NCBI GenBank assembly: GCA_918026815.1
Contig: CAKJVC010000012.1
Span: forward strand, 1,364,001 to 1,428,000
DNA length: 64,000 nt
Source of the DNA: Chalara sp. BL73
Lineage: Eukaryota > Ascomycota > Leotiomycetes > Helotiales
Direction: 5' to 3'
In this document: positions 44,301-55,060 of the stretch, in pieces
Numbering within the stretch: the stretch's first letter is position 1
Layout of the letters: each line of letters starts with the position of its first letter
The notes under the pieces: generated by a model
Databases searched by the model: none
The model's input: the letters and a program-made list of their open reading frames with translations, nothing else
Told to the model about the DNA's origin: nothing
Translations under genes and position numbers: made by a program

Positions 44301-46700
44301 CCTTTTGCAGTTCTTGTATAGATAAGTTGCGCAAAGGGCTATAGCCTAGCTTTTCCTTGTCGTTAGGGTTCTTAAGCACGATTTTGTGATTATACAAACG
44401 ATGTAGCGGCAGTTTGTTAAATGCTATTTTCGAAAACACGTCGACATACTTCCGATATTGCGAAGAAAAAATACGCCGTAGCCAGTCAAGTTCAGATTTT
44501 TCAGTTTCCTGTTCTGGAATTGAGTCTTTTTGCAGACTATCTATTAAATAATCGATCTCGAACAAGCTGATAGCAAACAGAGTGTTTTCTTCTTTTTTCA
44601 AGTTGAGATAAAACGCGGGAGCCGAAATGCTGGCAATATCGATCGTTGCGGCAAGTTGTTTTATTTTACGGGCTATAGCAGATGCGCGAGCTGGCTGAAC
44701 AACACTCGATAGCGCCCGATTCATTTTTTGATAACTATCTTTTTGATCTTGCTTCCAAGTGCTAGCAGTTCTTTTTAGCAACGTTCTTGATTTCCAGAAA
44801 TTATCCAGCAGTTGATCTTTTCGTACAGCGTTTTGTTGGTGGCGTGAGTTCACAGTAGCCAGTAGATCTTCTTTCTTTGTTACAACTGTTTTGCTCCAAG
44901 TTTTCTCTTGTTCCTGATTTTCAGGCCAAATCAAGCTGTAGTTTGCACAATCTACTAGCACTTTGCTCTGAGCACACTACACTTTTTCTAATATTATGTT
45001 TTTGCTTCTAAAAGAAGTGATTATAAATGGCGTGTTGCGGTTCAGACGGCCTTCTATTTGCAGGTCTAAAACAAAGTAATCCGTAACAACGATTCGGCTT
45101 TTTCTATCATATCCTACAAACTTCTTTGAAGTAGGAAGTTGTTGGCGTTGCAAGCTTAAGTGTCGACAAGCTAAATTTGCAAATTTACTATTTATGAACG
45201 TGTAACTATTTGCTCCCGTATCAATAAGCGTAAACGATTTAATACCAATTCTATTGCGGCTAACAGTACAAAGTAGAATTAAACTGATTCTTCCTACTAA
45301 TTAGTTCAGGTCTATGCTTAAATCAACGTTGTATAACTCTAGAAAAAAGTCTTTTTTTAGAGTTGAGCGTTTTCCGACTCCGTATTCTGAACTGCCTTTT
45401 TACTAGTCTCTTTACTAGTCTCCTTTACAGCGGCGACTCTCTTTTTCTTTACGGGGCAATTGCGCGAGAAATGACCAATTTTCTTGCAAAAGAAACACTG
45501 TTTGTTCAGGTATTTAAGCATGCGTTTAGCGTTCTTGAAAACTGGTAAGGCGCGAAAAGCTTAAGAAGTAAGTAGTTCGATTTTAGGGGCAGGTGCGGTA
45601 CGAGTCTTTTCAGGTGCTTTCTTAGCTGTAGCGGCTAGCAATAAAGATTTCGATTTGTTGAAACGATCAATTCGATCTTTTGCTTTTTTTAGCGTTTGAT
45701 CAATTGACAAGCACTTGTCAGCTACCGCCTTGTACGTCGCTAGCGTGTCGATTACTGAAGCTATAGCTACTTGCAAATTGACTGTAAGCTTTTCATAAAG
45801 TTCGAATCTCTATTCTGAGCTAGGGATTTAAGCTTTTTTTGCAAAGTGCAAAAACGACGTGTAAAACTCCGAGAACGTTTAATCTGCTTTTATAGTCAGT
45901 CGGCGAAACGAGCTGCGAGCGTTTTGCAGCTTAAACGGGTCCGTATAAATTGTTTCCAAGTAATCAATTATCTCGTTAGCAGTTGCAAACTGATTCTCGC
46001 CCGTATTGTATCGTGCTTTAAAGTGCTTCTGAGCATTACTCGCTGTACGTCTAAATACGTAAAACATTTTTGACTCCTTATCATTAAAGTAGTCTTTATT
46101 AACCCTGAATTTTCTTTTAATCTGCAGCTTCCAGGTATCAAATAACGCATTTTTTTTTTTATCCAGTAGATCAGAGTTAGAAACCGCTACAAAACGACGT
46201 AAGCGTTAAGGATTCTTCGATACAAGCCTTGAACGAGTACTTTCCAGGTAATCAATAATAATCTGTTTCCGATCCAGCTCAGCTTGTACGCTTCCTACAA
46301 GCTTTTCAAGTGTAGCAATACAGTCGTTATGCGCAGCTACTTTAGCTCTAGTAGCAAGTATTTCATCCTCTTATTCAGCAATTGTATCGCTGGCCGTAAG
46401 TACAGCCTCGAGAAGCTCCTTATCCGTAAACTTCTTTATATTCTCTACATTCTTACAATCAAGTAATTAAACGAGCAGAGACTCATTCTCTGGTTTTCTA
46501 AGCGTAAGAGTAACTCGTCGGTTCGTGTCCGATTCACTGTAAGAGCGAGCTATTTTTCGAAGCAAGTAGCAGATATCAAGTATTAAGTAAGCAAGTTTAA
46601 TAAGCAAGTCGAGTTTCGGGTCGAATCTGGTCAAGTATCAAGTCGAGTAGTGTATAATATATCCGTAAGCAAGTCGAGTCAAGTCAAGTCGAGAACAGGT
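41389..46700 (-). pseudogene. Element A gag-pol, RIP-like stops
   Basis: From about 46700: gag with an intact zinc knuckle CFFCKKIGHFSRNC (about 45460-45500), protease LIDTGANSYTF with intact DTG (about 45200), RT with YLNDI (about 43890, the catalytic YLDD changed by G-to-A), RNase H, integrase HHCC/DDE and a C-terminal chromodomain (41390-41660). In-frame stops replace Gln or Trp. Some are shared with element B (for example after NGPATY and in QAR-stop-AEL); others are private (LLH-stop-LLVP, HP-stop-TDRQ). Not autonomous. Confidence 0.9.
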
Positions 46701-46810
46701 TCTTTGCTGGCGCATTCACTTAGTACATGTAGTATAAGTACGAGCGACAGCGAAGGGATCAGTATGATTGAATTCCTTTTCAGGAATAAAGTTGGATGAG
46801 TTTAGTATTC

Positions 46811-47010
46811 TGTCACGAAGCCAATATGGGCGCAAAGGTAGCTATCATAAGGCTCTATTCGACGATACTAAACTAGAGAGGAAAGGTATGTGGTTGAACG
46901 ATCCCTCAACCTAATAGAGAATGGAGCACGTGACGCTCGCCTATGGGAACCGAACACGTGACCCACAACACCGTAACCTCGTAACATGCATCACGTGACC
47001 ATTCATGACA
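46811..47010 (-). repeat. Element A 5' LTR
   Basis: 200 bp, identical to 41109-41308. Just inside it (46799-46808) AGTTTAGTAT matches an LTR-internal segment, giving the self-priming site described under findings. Confidence 0.95.
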
Positions 47011-47701
47011 CTGCCGGCAAATCGAGCTATAGCTTCGTCGACAGCCAAATCGCGGCCAGGCATCCAAAGTTGCGTGCAAGTAGACTGAATATGCGTATTT
47101 AAAGGTTCAACCTAAAGTAAAAGTAAAGTCAGTTTACTATATAATACAGTATAAAATTGCTTCAAACTTTCTGAAATACGTTACGCGCATCAAGTCTAGA
47201 AAGCTACAAAAATCGACGTATGTTCTCCTATCGATTTTTACCCATTGTTTAAGCTACTATTGTATGTCGAAGCATCGATTCTGAGGTACTCCAATACGTC
47301 TGAATCTTGTTTTTTACATGTAATCCCATATAAATCCATATTCCCATGTATCCGTACAACTCAGCAATTGTGATAAGCTGGACAACGCGTGCACTTTTCG
47401 AACGAGGGCTATAAAGTTTCTCTTTCGATATGTAGTCATTTATGTTCTCAACTATCGCTTTCAGCTGTTCCTGAGTAAAAAACAGGCTCCAAATAGCTAA
47501 TGCGTCGTTTGGCGCAACATGTGTAGGAAGTCTGATATTAAAGTCGAAATGAGGGCATTCAAGAGGAACAAACTCTGTGCCAGTCGTTGTAGTAGAAGGA
47601 ATATCAGGTCTTAAGGTTCCTGGATCAGTAGAATCAGCAATAGTATCTTTAGTAGGCATGGTTGTGGTGTTGTGATAAAGCTGTTGTTGTATGAAGGTCA
47701 A
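47011..47701 (-). pseudogene. piggyBac-like transposase, 5' half
   Basis: Start at 47701 or the ATG at 47659 (MPTKDTIADS). Then LAIWSLFFTQEQLKAIVENI and LYGYMGIWIYMGLHVKNKIQ typical of the DDE_Tnp_1_7 N-terminal region, a stop after TIVA (about 47249), and farther on LWMPGRDLAVDEAIARFAG (about 47085-47020) ending exactly at the CTGCC duplication. The frame continues in phase at 41108 once element A and one duplication copy are removed. Stops make it a pseudogene. Confidence 0.88.
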
Positions 47702-47833
47702 AAACGCGATATTCTATTATTTCGATGGGGTAGCATCACGTGATTAGTTACAGAGATTGGTCGCTTTGGCGGTTAAAGGGATAAGGAGGAGTGAAGAACA
47801 AGAGTGTATGCGTCATAATACTAGAATCGATAC

Positions 47834-48033
47834 TGTCATGAATGGTCACGTGATGCATGTTACGAGGTTACGGTGTTGTGGGTCACGTGTTCGGTTCCCA
47901 TAGGCGAGCGTCACGTGCTCCATTCTCTATTAGGTTGAGGGATCGTTCAACCACATACCTTTCCTCTCTAGTTTAGTATCGTCGAATAGAACCTTATGAT
48001 AGCTACCTTTGCGCCCATATTGGCTTCGTGACA
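47834..48033 (+). repeat. Element B 5' LTR
   Basis: 200 bp TGTCATGAATGG..GGCTTCGTGACA. GTCACGTG occurs at 47845, 47882 and 47910, upstream of the likely RNA start near 47970. Confidence 0.95.
47845..47917 (+). promoter_or_regulatory. Three GTCACGTG boxes in the LTR (putative bHLH sites)
   Basis: GTCACGTG at 47845-47852, 47882-47889 and 47910-47917, repeated in every LTR copy. The octamer is the core recognised by bHLH factors such as Cbf1-type proteins (family knowledge). Placement in the presumed U3 makes an enhancer role plausible but unproven. Confidence 0.5.
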
Positions 48034-48035
48034 GA

Positions 48036-48045
48036 ATACTAAACT
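48036..48045 (+). promoter_or_regulatory. Putative self-priming primer-binding site of element B
   Basis: ATACTAAACT begins 2 nt after the 5' LTR and is the perfect complement of AGTTTAGTAT at 47970-47979 inside the same LTR. No tRNA-type TGG start is present. This matches the Tf1/sushi self-priming layout, in which the RNA 5' end folds onto the site next to U5. Confidence 0.6.
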
Positions 48046-48209
48046 CATCCAACCTTATTCCTGAAAAGGAATTTAATCATACTGATCCCTTCGCTGTCGC
48101 TCGTACCTATACTACATGTACTAAGTGAATGCGCTAGCAAAGAACCTGTTCTCGACTTGACTTGACTCGACTTGCTTACGGATATATTACACACTACTCG
48201 ACTTGATAC

Positions 48210-51200
48210 TTGACTAGATTCGACCCGAAACTCGACCTGCTTATTAGACTTGCTTACTTGATACCTGATACTTGCTACCTGCTTCGAAAAATAGCTCGCT
48301 TTTACAGTAAATCGGACACGAACCGACGAGTTACTCTTACGCCTGGAGAACCAGAGAATAAGTTTCTGCTCGCTCAATTACTTGATTGTAAAAATGTGGA
48401 AGATATAAAGAAGTTTACGGATAAAAAGCTTTTCGAGGCTGTACTTACGGCTAGCGATACAATTGCTGAATGGAAAAATGAAATACTTGCTACTAGAGCT
48501 AAAGTAGCTGCGCATAACGACCGTATTGCTACACTTGAAAAGCTTGCAGGAAGCGTACAAGCTGAGCTAAATCGAAAACAGATTATTATTAATTACTTAG
48601 AAAGTACTCGTTCAAGGCCTGTATCGGAGAATCTTTAACGCTCACGTCGTTCTGTAGCGGTTTTTAACCCTGATCCACTGGATAAGAAAGAAAATGCGTT
48701 ATTTGATATCTGGAAGCTGCAAATTGAAGGAAAATTCAGAGTTAATAAAGACTACTTTGATAATGAAAAGTTAAAAATGTTTTACGTATTTAGACGTACA
48801 GCGAGTAATGCTCAGAAGCACTTTAAAGCACGATACAATACGGGCGAGAATCAGTTTGCAACTGCTGACGAAATAATTAATTACCTGGAAACAATTTATA
48901 CGGACCCGTTTAAGCTGCAAAACGCCCGCAGCTCGTTTCGCCGACTAACTATAAAAGCAAATCAAACGTTCTCGGAGTTTTACACGTCGTTTTTGCACTT
49001 TGCAGAAAAAGCTCAAATCCTTAGCTTAGAATAGAGATTCGAACTTTATGAAAAGCTTACAGTCAATTTGCAGGTAGCTATAGCTTCAGTAATCGACACG
49101 CTAGCGACGTACAAAGCAGTAGCTGACAAGTGCTTGTTAATTGATCAAACGCTGAAAAAAGCAAAAGATCGAACTGATCGTTTCAACAAATCGAAATCTT
49201 TATTGCCAGCCGCTACAACTGAGAAAGCACCTGAAAAGACTCGTACCGTACCTGCTTCTAAAATCGAACTACTTACTTCTCAAGCTCCTTGCGCTTTACC
49301 AGTTTTCAAAAACGCTGAACGCATGCCTGAATACCTGAACAAACAGTGTTTCTTTTACAAGAAAGTTGGTCATTTCTCGCGCAATTGCTCCGTAAAGGAA
49401 AAGAAAGTCGCCGCTGTAAAGAAGACTAGTAAAAAGACTAGTAAAGAAGCAGTTCAGAATACGAAGTCGGAAAACGCTCAACTCTAAAAAAAGACTTTTT
49501 TCTAGAGTTATACAACGTTGATTTAAGCATAGACCTGAACTAATTAGTAAAAGGAATCAGTTTAACTTTACTTTGTACTGTTAGCCGCAATAGAATTGGT
49601 ATTAAATCGTTTACGCTTATTGATACGGAAGCAAATAGTTACACGTTTATAGATAGTAAATTTGCAGATTTAGCTTGTCGACACTTAAGCTTGCAACGCT
49701 AACAACTTTCTACCCCAAAAAAGCTTGTAGGATATAATAGAAAAAGCCGAATCGTTGTTACGGATTACTTTGTTTTAGACCTGCAAATAGAAGGCCGTCT
49801 GAACCGCAACACGCCATTTATAATCACTTTTTTTAGAAGCAAAAACATAATATTAAAAAAAGTGTAGTGTGCTCAAAGCAAAGTGCTAGTAAATTGTGCA
49901 AACCACAGCTTGATTTGGCCTGAAAATCAGGAACAAAAGAAAACCTGGAGCAAAACAGTTGTAACAAAAAAAAAAGATCTACTGGCTACTGTGAACTCAC
50001 GCCACCAACAAAACGCTGTACGAAAGGATCAGCTGCTGAATAATTTCTGGAAATCAAGAACGTTGCTAAAAAAAACTGCTAGCACTTGGAAGCAAGATCA
50101 AAAAAATAGTTATCAAAAAATGAATCGAGCGCTATCGGGTGTTGTTCAGCCAGCTCGCGCATCCGCTATAGCCCGTAAAGTAAAACAACTTGCCGCAACG
50201 ATCGATATTGCCAGCATTTCGGCTCTCGCGTTTCATTTCAACTTGAAAAAAGAAGAAAACACTTTGTTTGCTATCAGCTTGTTCGAGATCGATCATTTGA
50301 TAGATAGTCTGCAAAAAAACTCAATTCCAGAACAGGAAACTGAAGAATCTGAACTTGACTGGCTACGGCGTATTCTTCCTCCGCAATATCGGAAGTATAT
50401 CGACGTGTTTTCGAAAATAGCATTTAACAAACTGCCGCTACATCGCTTGTATAATCACAAAATCGTGCTTGAAAACCCTAACAACAAGGAAAAGCTAGGC
50501 TATAGCCCTTTGCGCAACTTATTTATACAAGAACTGCAAGAAGTAAAAAGATTTCTGGTTGAAAACTTGAAGAAAGGGTTTATAAAAGCCAGCTAATCCC
50601 TTTTTGCAGCTTTTGTGTTGTTTGTTATAAAGCTTAACGAAAGATTACGGTTCTGTATCGACTTCCGTAAGCTCAATAACTTGACTGTAAAAAACCGATA
50701 CTTTCTACCGTTGATTGAAAAAACATTAAAAAGGCTAAGCAAAGCAAAAATCTTCACTAAGCTAAACATTCGACAAGCGTTTCACTGTATTCGGATAAAT
50801 CCTGAATCTGAAGAACTGACAACGTTTCGGACCCGTTACGGCTCGTACAAGTGCAAAGTGCTGTTTAAAGAACTAACAAACGGGCCTGCAACGTACTAGA
50901 AATACATAAACGACGTGTTATTTAAATACTTAAATGACTTTTGCACAGTTTACTTGGATGACATCCTGATCTACTCGGAAAATCCCGCAGAGCATAAAAT
51001 ACACGTAAAAACAATTCTGGAATGCTTACGAGAAGCTAGCCTGCAGGTCGACATCCGCAAATCCGAATTTAGTGTTACTCGCACTAAATATCTGGGATTC
51101 ATCGTATCTACGGAAAGCATTGAAGTAGACCCAGCAAAGGTCGACGCGGTACAAGAGTAGAAGCCTTCCACAACTGTCAAAAGCGTACAGTCATTTCTAG

Positions 51201-53455
51201 GGTTCTGTAATTTCTACAGGCGCTTTATCAAAAGCTACGGACGTATATCTAGGCCGCTGACGCTACTTACAGTCAAAAGCAACCCGTACATATAGAGCGA
51301 AGCTTGTCAAAAAGCATTTGAGGAGCTTAAGGATGCTATGCTGACAGCGCCTATTTTACAGCACTACAACCCTGATTCCGAAACAATGATCGAAACTGAC
51401 GCATCAAACAGAGTAGTAGAAAAAGTATTATCTCAACAAAATCCAGTTACAGAGCTTTAGCACTCTGTAGCATACTTCACGAAAACTATGCAAGCAGCCG
51501 AGATTAATTACGATATTTATGACAAAGAGATGCTCGCGATTATAAAGGCTATTGAAAGCTGGAGATCTGAATTGCAAGAAATACAAACAACAAGCTTTTT
51601 CAAAATATTTTCGGATCATAAAACATTAGAGTACTTCATAACAACTAAAAAGCTGTCGGCCAGACAGGCTCGATAGGCCGAACTGCTTTCACGGTACAAT
51701 TACAAGCTTATGTATCGGAAAAAGAAAGCTAATTTACGGGCTGACGCGTTAAGCCGAAAACATGAAAACGTGAAAGCACAAAAAGAAGCTATTGCAAAGC
51801 ACCGAACGCAACTGATAATACCTCGTTCTAGAATAAACGAAGCTATCGTTACGGACCTGCAACTGGCCGCTATCGAAGAACTACCAGAAGAATACAACAG
51901 CGCTCAGCTAATATCCGCGATCTTGAAAGCTAACCGCACATCCGTAAGCTTGGAAGAGTTACGAGAAAAAGCCAAATCTGGAGATAATACGTGGTCGATA
52001 AAAGAAAGACTGCTATTACGGCTAGGAAAGCTGTTCGTACCTGACGAAATGCTAAACTAGTCAATGCCTCTACGGACCGCAATAATCAAAGAAGCTCATG
52101 ATAAACCTGCAACTGGCCACCCAGAGCAAGCAAAGCTAACTCAGCTTCTGAGAGCTCGATACAGCTGGGCCGGCTTAGCAAGTGATATTGTTCGATATTG
52201 CTTCAACTGCCACGTATGCCGCAGAGCTTATGTGCTTAAAGATAAAAAGCCTGGATTGCTACACCAGTTACCAGTTCCCGATCGACCTTGGCAGCACTTT
52301 ACGGTAGATTTCAAAAAGTGCCCTGAAAGCAAAAATGGTTACAATATAGTAGCTATTTTTGTAGATCGACTAGGAAAGCGCCCGATATCTATACCCGTAA
52401 AAGATACAATTACGGCCAAGCAGCTAGCTCCTTTGTTTCTTGCACACGTTATACGGCACGTAGGCATTCCGAATTCGATAACTTCAGATCGTGGCCCTCA
52501 ATTTGTATTTGACTTCTGGAACGAGTTTTGCGAACGGCTGCAAATCAAAATCAAGCTATCGACTGCAAATCACCTTCAAACTGATAGGCAAACAGAAATT
52601 GTGAATCAGTATTTTGATCAGAAGCTACGGCCATACGTGAACCATTATCAAGATAACTGGGACGAATGGGTTTCTATTATTGACTTGCAACAAGCTTCAC
52701 TTCCACATGCAACAACAGGCCAATCCCCATTCCTTACGGAGCGTAGTTATAAGACTCGTACGTCATTCGACTGGAAATCACCCGTAACAGAGGACTCAGC
52801 CAAAGAACGCCTGAACAAGGAAAAGGCCAAAGCATTGTTGTCAAAACTCCACGAGTCATGGGATATTGCAAAAGACAATATGGAAATATCTCAAGAACGC
52901 TATGCTAAGCAAGCCAACAAGCACCGACGAGAACCTGACTTCAAAGTAGGTGATTCGGTATGGGTTACGACCAAGAACTGGAAAAGCCACCGGCCTAGCC
53001 GTAAGCTGGCAAATCAAATGGAAGGACCTTTCAAGATACTCGAAATGGTAGGCCATTCGTACAAGCTAAAGCTACCGCCTACTATGAAGGTTCACCCTGT
53101 TTTCCATGCAGAGAAGCTGCGAAAGGCCGCCGACAACCCACTACCTGGCCAAGCTAATCCAGATCCACCCCCTGTTATTGTCGATGATCATGAGGAGTAC
53201 GAGGTAGAGAAGGTCCTTGCGGTTCGTATGGTTCGCAAAAAGCTAAAGTATCGAATCAAGTGGAAGGGATGGGATAAGGATCCTGAATGGTACCCTGCGG
53301 CTACGTTAGCTAACAGCGCTACGGCCCTTAAAACGTTCCACGACACGTATCCAAAACAACCTGGGCCACCCGTAAACTTGCAATACTGGCTGGATTGTGC
53401 TGAAAAAGACGAGTTTCCGGAATCTCGTAAGGATGATAATCGGGCTATTGACTGA
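48210..53455 (+). pseudogene. Element B gag-pol, RIP-like stops; intact integrase-chromodomain frame
   Basis: Gag (about 48293-49487) with stops after SENL and in LE-stop-RFEL, and a zinc knuckle whose second Cys is Tyr (CFFYKKVGHF). Protease DTG is DTE (LIDTEANS, about 49620). RT (50300-51300) keeps YLDDILIY but has stops (ATY-stop, QE-stop-KPS, YI-stop-SEA). RNase H continues to about 51700 (TEL-stop-HSV, QAR-stop-AEL). From 52064 a 463-codon frame is open: integrase zinc finger, Asp/Asp/Glu core (TVDFKKCPE, SDRGPQF, QTEIVNQ) and a chromodomain (YEVEKVLAVRMVRKKLKYRI). Lesions are all C-to-T or G-to-A. Confidence 0.9.
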
Positions 53456-53524
53456 AAGGAGATATTGAAGCTGGTGGGTGTATAATTACAAGCTATCACA
53501 AAGCTCGAGGGCGAGCTTTTTTCG

Positions 53525-53535
53525 AAGGGGGGGCA
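53525..53535 (+). promoter_or_regulatory. Polypurine tract of element B
   Basis: AAGGGGGGGCA immediately before the 3' LTR start at 53536, the expected plus-strand primer position. Confidence 0.75.
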
Positions 53536-53735
53536 TGTCATGAATGGTCACGTGATGCATGTTACGAGGTTACGGTGTTGTGGGTCACGTGTTCGGTTCC
53601 CATAGGCGAGCGTCACGTGCTCCATTCTCTATTAGGTTGAGGGATCGTTCAACCACATACCTTTCCTCTCTAGTTTAGTATCGTCGAATAGAACCTTATG
53701 ATAGCTACCTTTGCGCCCATATTGGCTTCGTGACA
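53536..53735 (+). repeat. Element B 3' LTR
   Basis: 200 bp, identical by eye to 47834-48033. Confidence 0.95.
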
Positions 53736-53794
53736 GATACAATAGATCATTCCGCACGTACTTTACTAGTTACTCTACCCGTGATCTAGCACCT

Positions 53795-53935
53795 TACACT
53801 GGATATGGAATACAATACTATTACATTTGCATTGCTCATCACGTGCTTTTATAACATACGTGTCCTCACCTGCTATATTGCAATACCTCCTGCTGCCCCC
53901 TATTTGTCACACTAACTAACCAGCTAAACGTGTAT
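53795..53935 (-). repeat. R3 fragment
   Basis: Reverse-oriented R3 end: ATTGCAATACCTCCTGCTGC then CCCTATTTGTCACAC; shorter than the full copies. Confidence 0.5.
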
Positions 53936-53980
53936 TAATTATTAAACGCGTATTCTACAGGCTAGAGTAACGCAGACGCC

Positions 53981-54232
53981 TGTAACGACTCAAGCTGCAC
54001 AGGGATCTCGATCCGTGGATCTAGGTAGAAGGATGCAAAGGTATGAACAACTATCAATTGTTATAACGAAGAGAACAAACTACAGGCAAAAAGAAGGGAA
54101 GGAGAGCAGTGCTTTATATACAGGAGGCTGGCCAGGGGCCAGTGTAAGCGAGCCCTGTAGCGTTGGTTGCCAAGCTCTACCGAGCTCTGCAGTGCTTGGC
54201 GCCAAGCTCGAGATAGGGCCAGGGCCGTGACA
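53981..54232 (+). repeat. R2 solo LTR, 252 bp
   Basis: TGTAACGACTCAAG..GGGCCGTGACA with flanks ACGCC and TCGCC, a 4/5 target duplication. Confidence 0.82.
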
Positions 54233-54267
54233 TCGCCCGACGTATAAAGTATTGTTACTAAAGCTAC

Positions 54268-54443
54268 TGTCACGGTATGCGCTGTGGATTTACAGATACA
54301 GTGGGCAACGGTGGTGTAATACGAGAGAACCTAAAACTAAGGGAGGAAAAAGGAGCTCGAGGAGACTAGGGCCATATATACACGAAGAGGCTCTGATAGC
54401 TCGGCTAATATAGGTCATGTGTGCTCCAGAGAAGGGACGTGAC
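54268..54443 (+). repeat. R1 solo LTR, 3' end split by R2
   Basis: TGTCACGGTATGC..GGGACGTGAC. Its left duplication GCTAC (54263-54267) reappears at 54694-54698, beyond the R2 copy, so R2 inserted into the last bases of R1. Confidence 0.82.
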
Positions 54444-54687
54444 TTGTAACAACTCAAGGCGAAACAGAGATCTCGATCCGTAGATCTCAGGGAGGAGGAC
54501 TCCAAGGTACGAACGGGTATCAATTGTTATAACGAAAAAAATAAGCTACAGATAGAGAAAGAAGGAAGGGAAAGGCAGCGCTTTATATACAGGGGACCGG
54601 CCAGGGGCCAGTGTAAGCGAGTCGGCCCTGTGGCGTCATGGGGTGCGAGATCCGGGGCATAAGCGGGGCAGGTCCAGGGCCGTAACA
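54444..54687 (+). repeat. R2 solo LTR nested in R1
   Basis: TTGTAACAACTCAAGG..GGCCGTAACA flanked by GTGAC at 54439-54443 and 54688-54692. Confidence 0.82.
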
Positions 54688-54866
54688 GTGACGGCTACAT
54701 TCGTACTTTAGCATAAAACCTTCGATAACTTAAACGCTGTAATATATAGCAAGCTGATAGTCGGCTCAACAAAAAGCTCAAAATTAAAGCTATAAAATAG
54801 TGCAAGATTTCAAGTAATTGCATTAGTAGTCTTACAATTATTAAGGAAAACAGTCAATTGTGCCAA
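54688..54866 (+). repeat. R6 repeat, copy 2
   Basis: Same sequence as 27.14 kb and 62.38 kb (CGATAACTTAAACGCTGTAA, TTAGTAGTCTTACAATTATT). Hosts the R1 plus R2 insertions at its left part. Confidence 0.7.
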
Positions 54867-55060
54867 GTGAGATCGGCAGTCCTATCGTCGGCAGTGGCAT
54901 TTTGCCGGGCAGATACCCTTGCAAGACGATGAGACACAACTTGGGGACCTGCGCCTCCATACACTCTTTTGTAGGATCACCTTATAAAGCTTTCCAGCCC
55001 GCAATCTTCTCCGAGCTTTGACGATCGCGCTTGCCGCTACGCCAACAATTGAAGCCAACC

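Larger units (their letters stand above)
41109..47010 (-). mobile_element. Ty3/gypsy chromovirus element A, 5,902 bp
   Basis: Bounded by identical 200-bp LTRs and a 5-bp duplication CTGCC (41104-41108 and 47011-47015). Gene order on the minus strand is gag, protease, RT/RNase H, integrase, chromodomain, as in fungal chromoviruses. It is inserted in a piggyBac-like gene. It has the same length as element B at 47834-53735 but the opposite orientation and a different target duplication. Confidence 0.95.
47834..53735 (+). mobile_element. Ty3/gypsy chromovirus element B, 5,902 bp
   Basis: Bounded by identical 200-bp LTRs (47834-48033, 53536-53735) and a 5-bp duplication GATAC (47829-47833, 53736-53740). 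Same family and length as element A, opposite orientation, 823 bp apart. The LTR pairs of A and B differ at one position (CTC versus TTC). Confidence 0.95.

Noticed and set aside
41389..53455. Codon reassignment or programmed read-through of TAG, because several TAG codons are shared by both gypsy copies
   Set aside because: TAA codons occur in the same way, host genes here end normally on TAG, and every case fits CpA-to-TpA mutation of Gln or Trp codons.
41109..53735. Assembly artefact or inverted duplication creating the two gypsy elements
   Set aside because: Each element has its own exact 5-bp target duplication (CTGCC, GATAC) and the interiors differ by many transitions.
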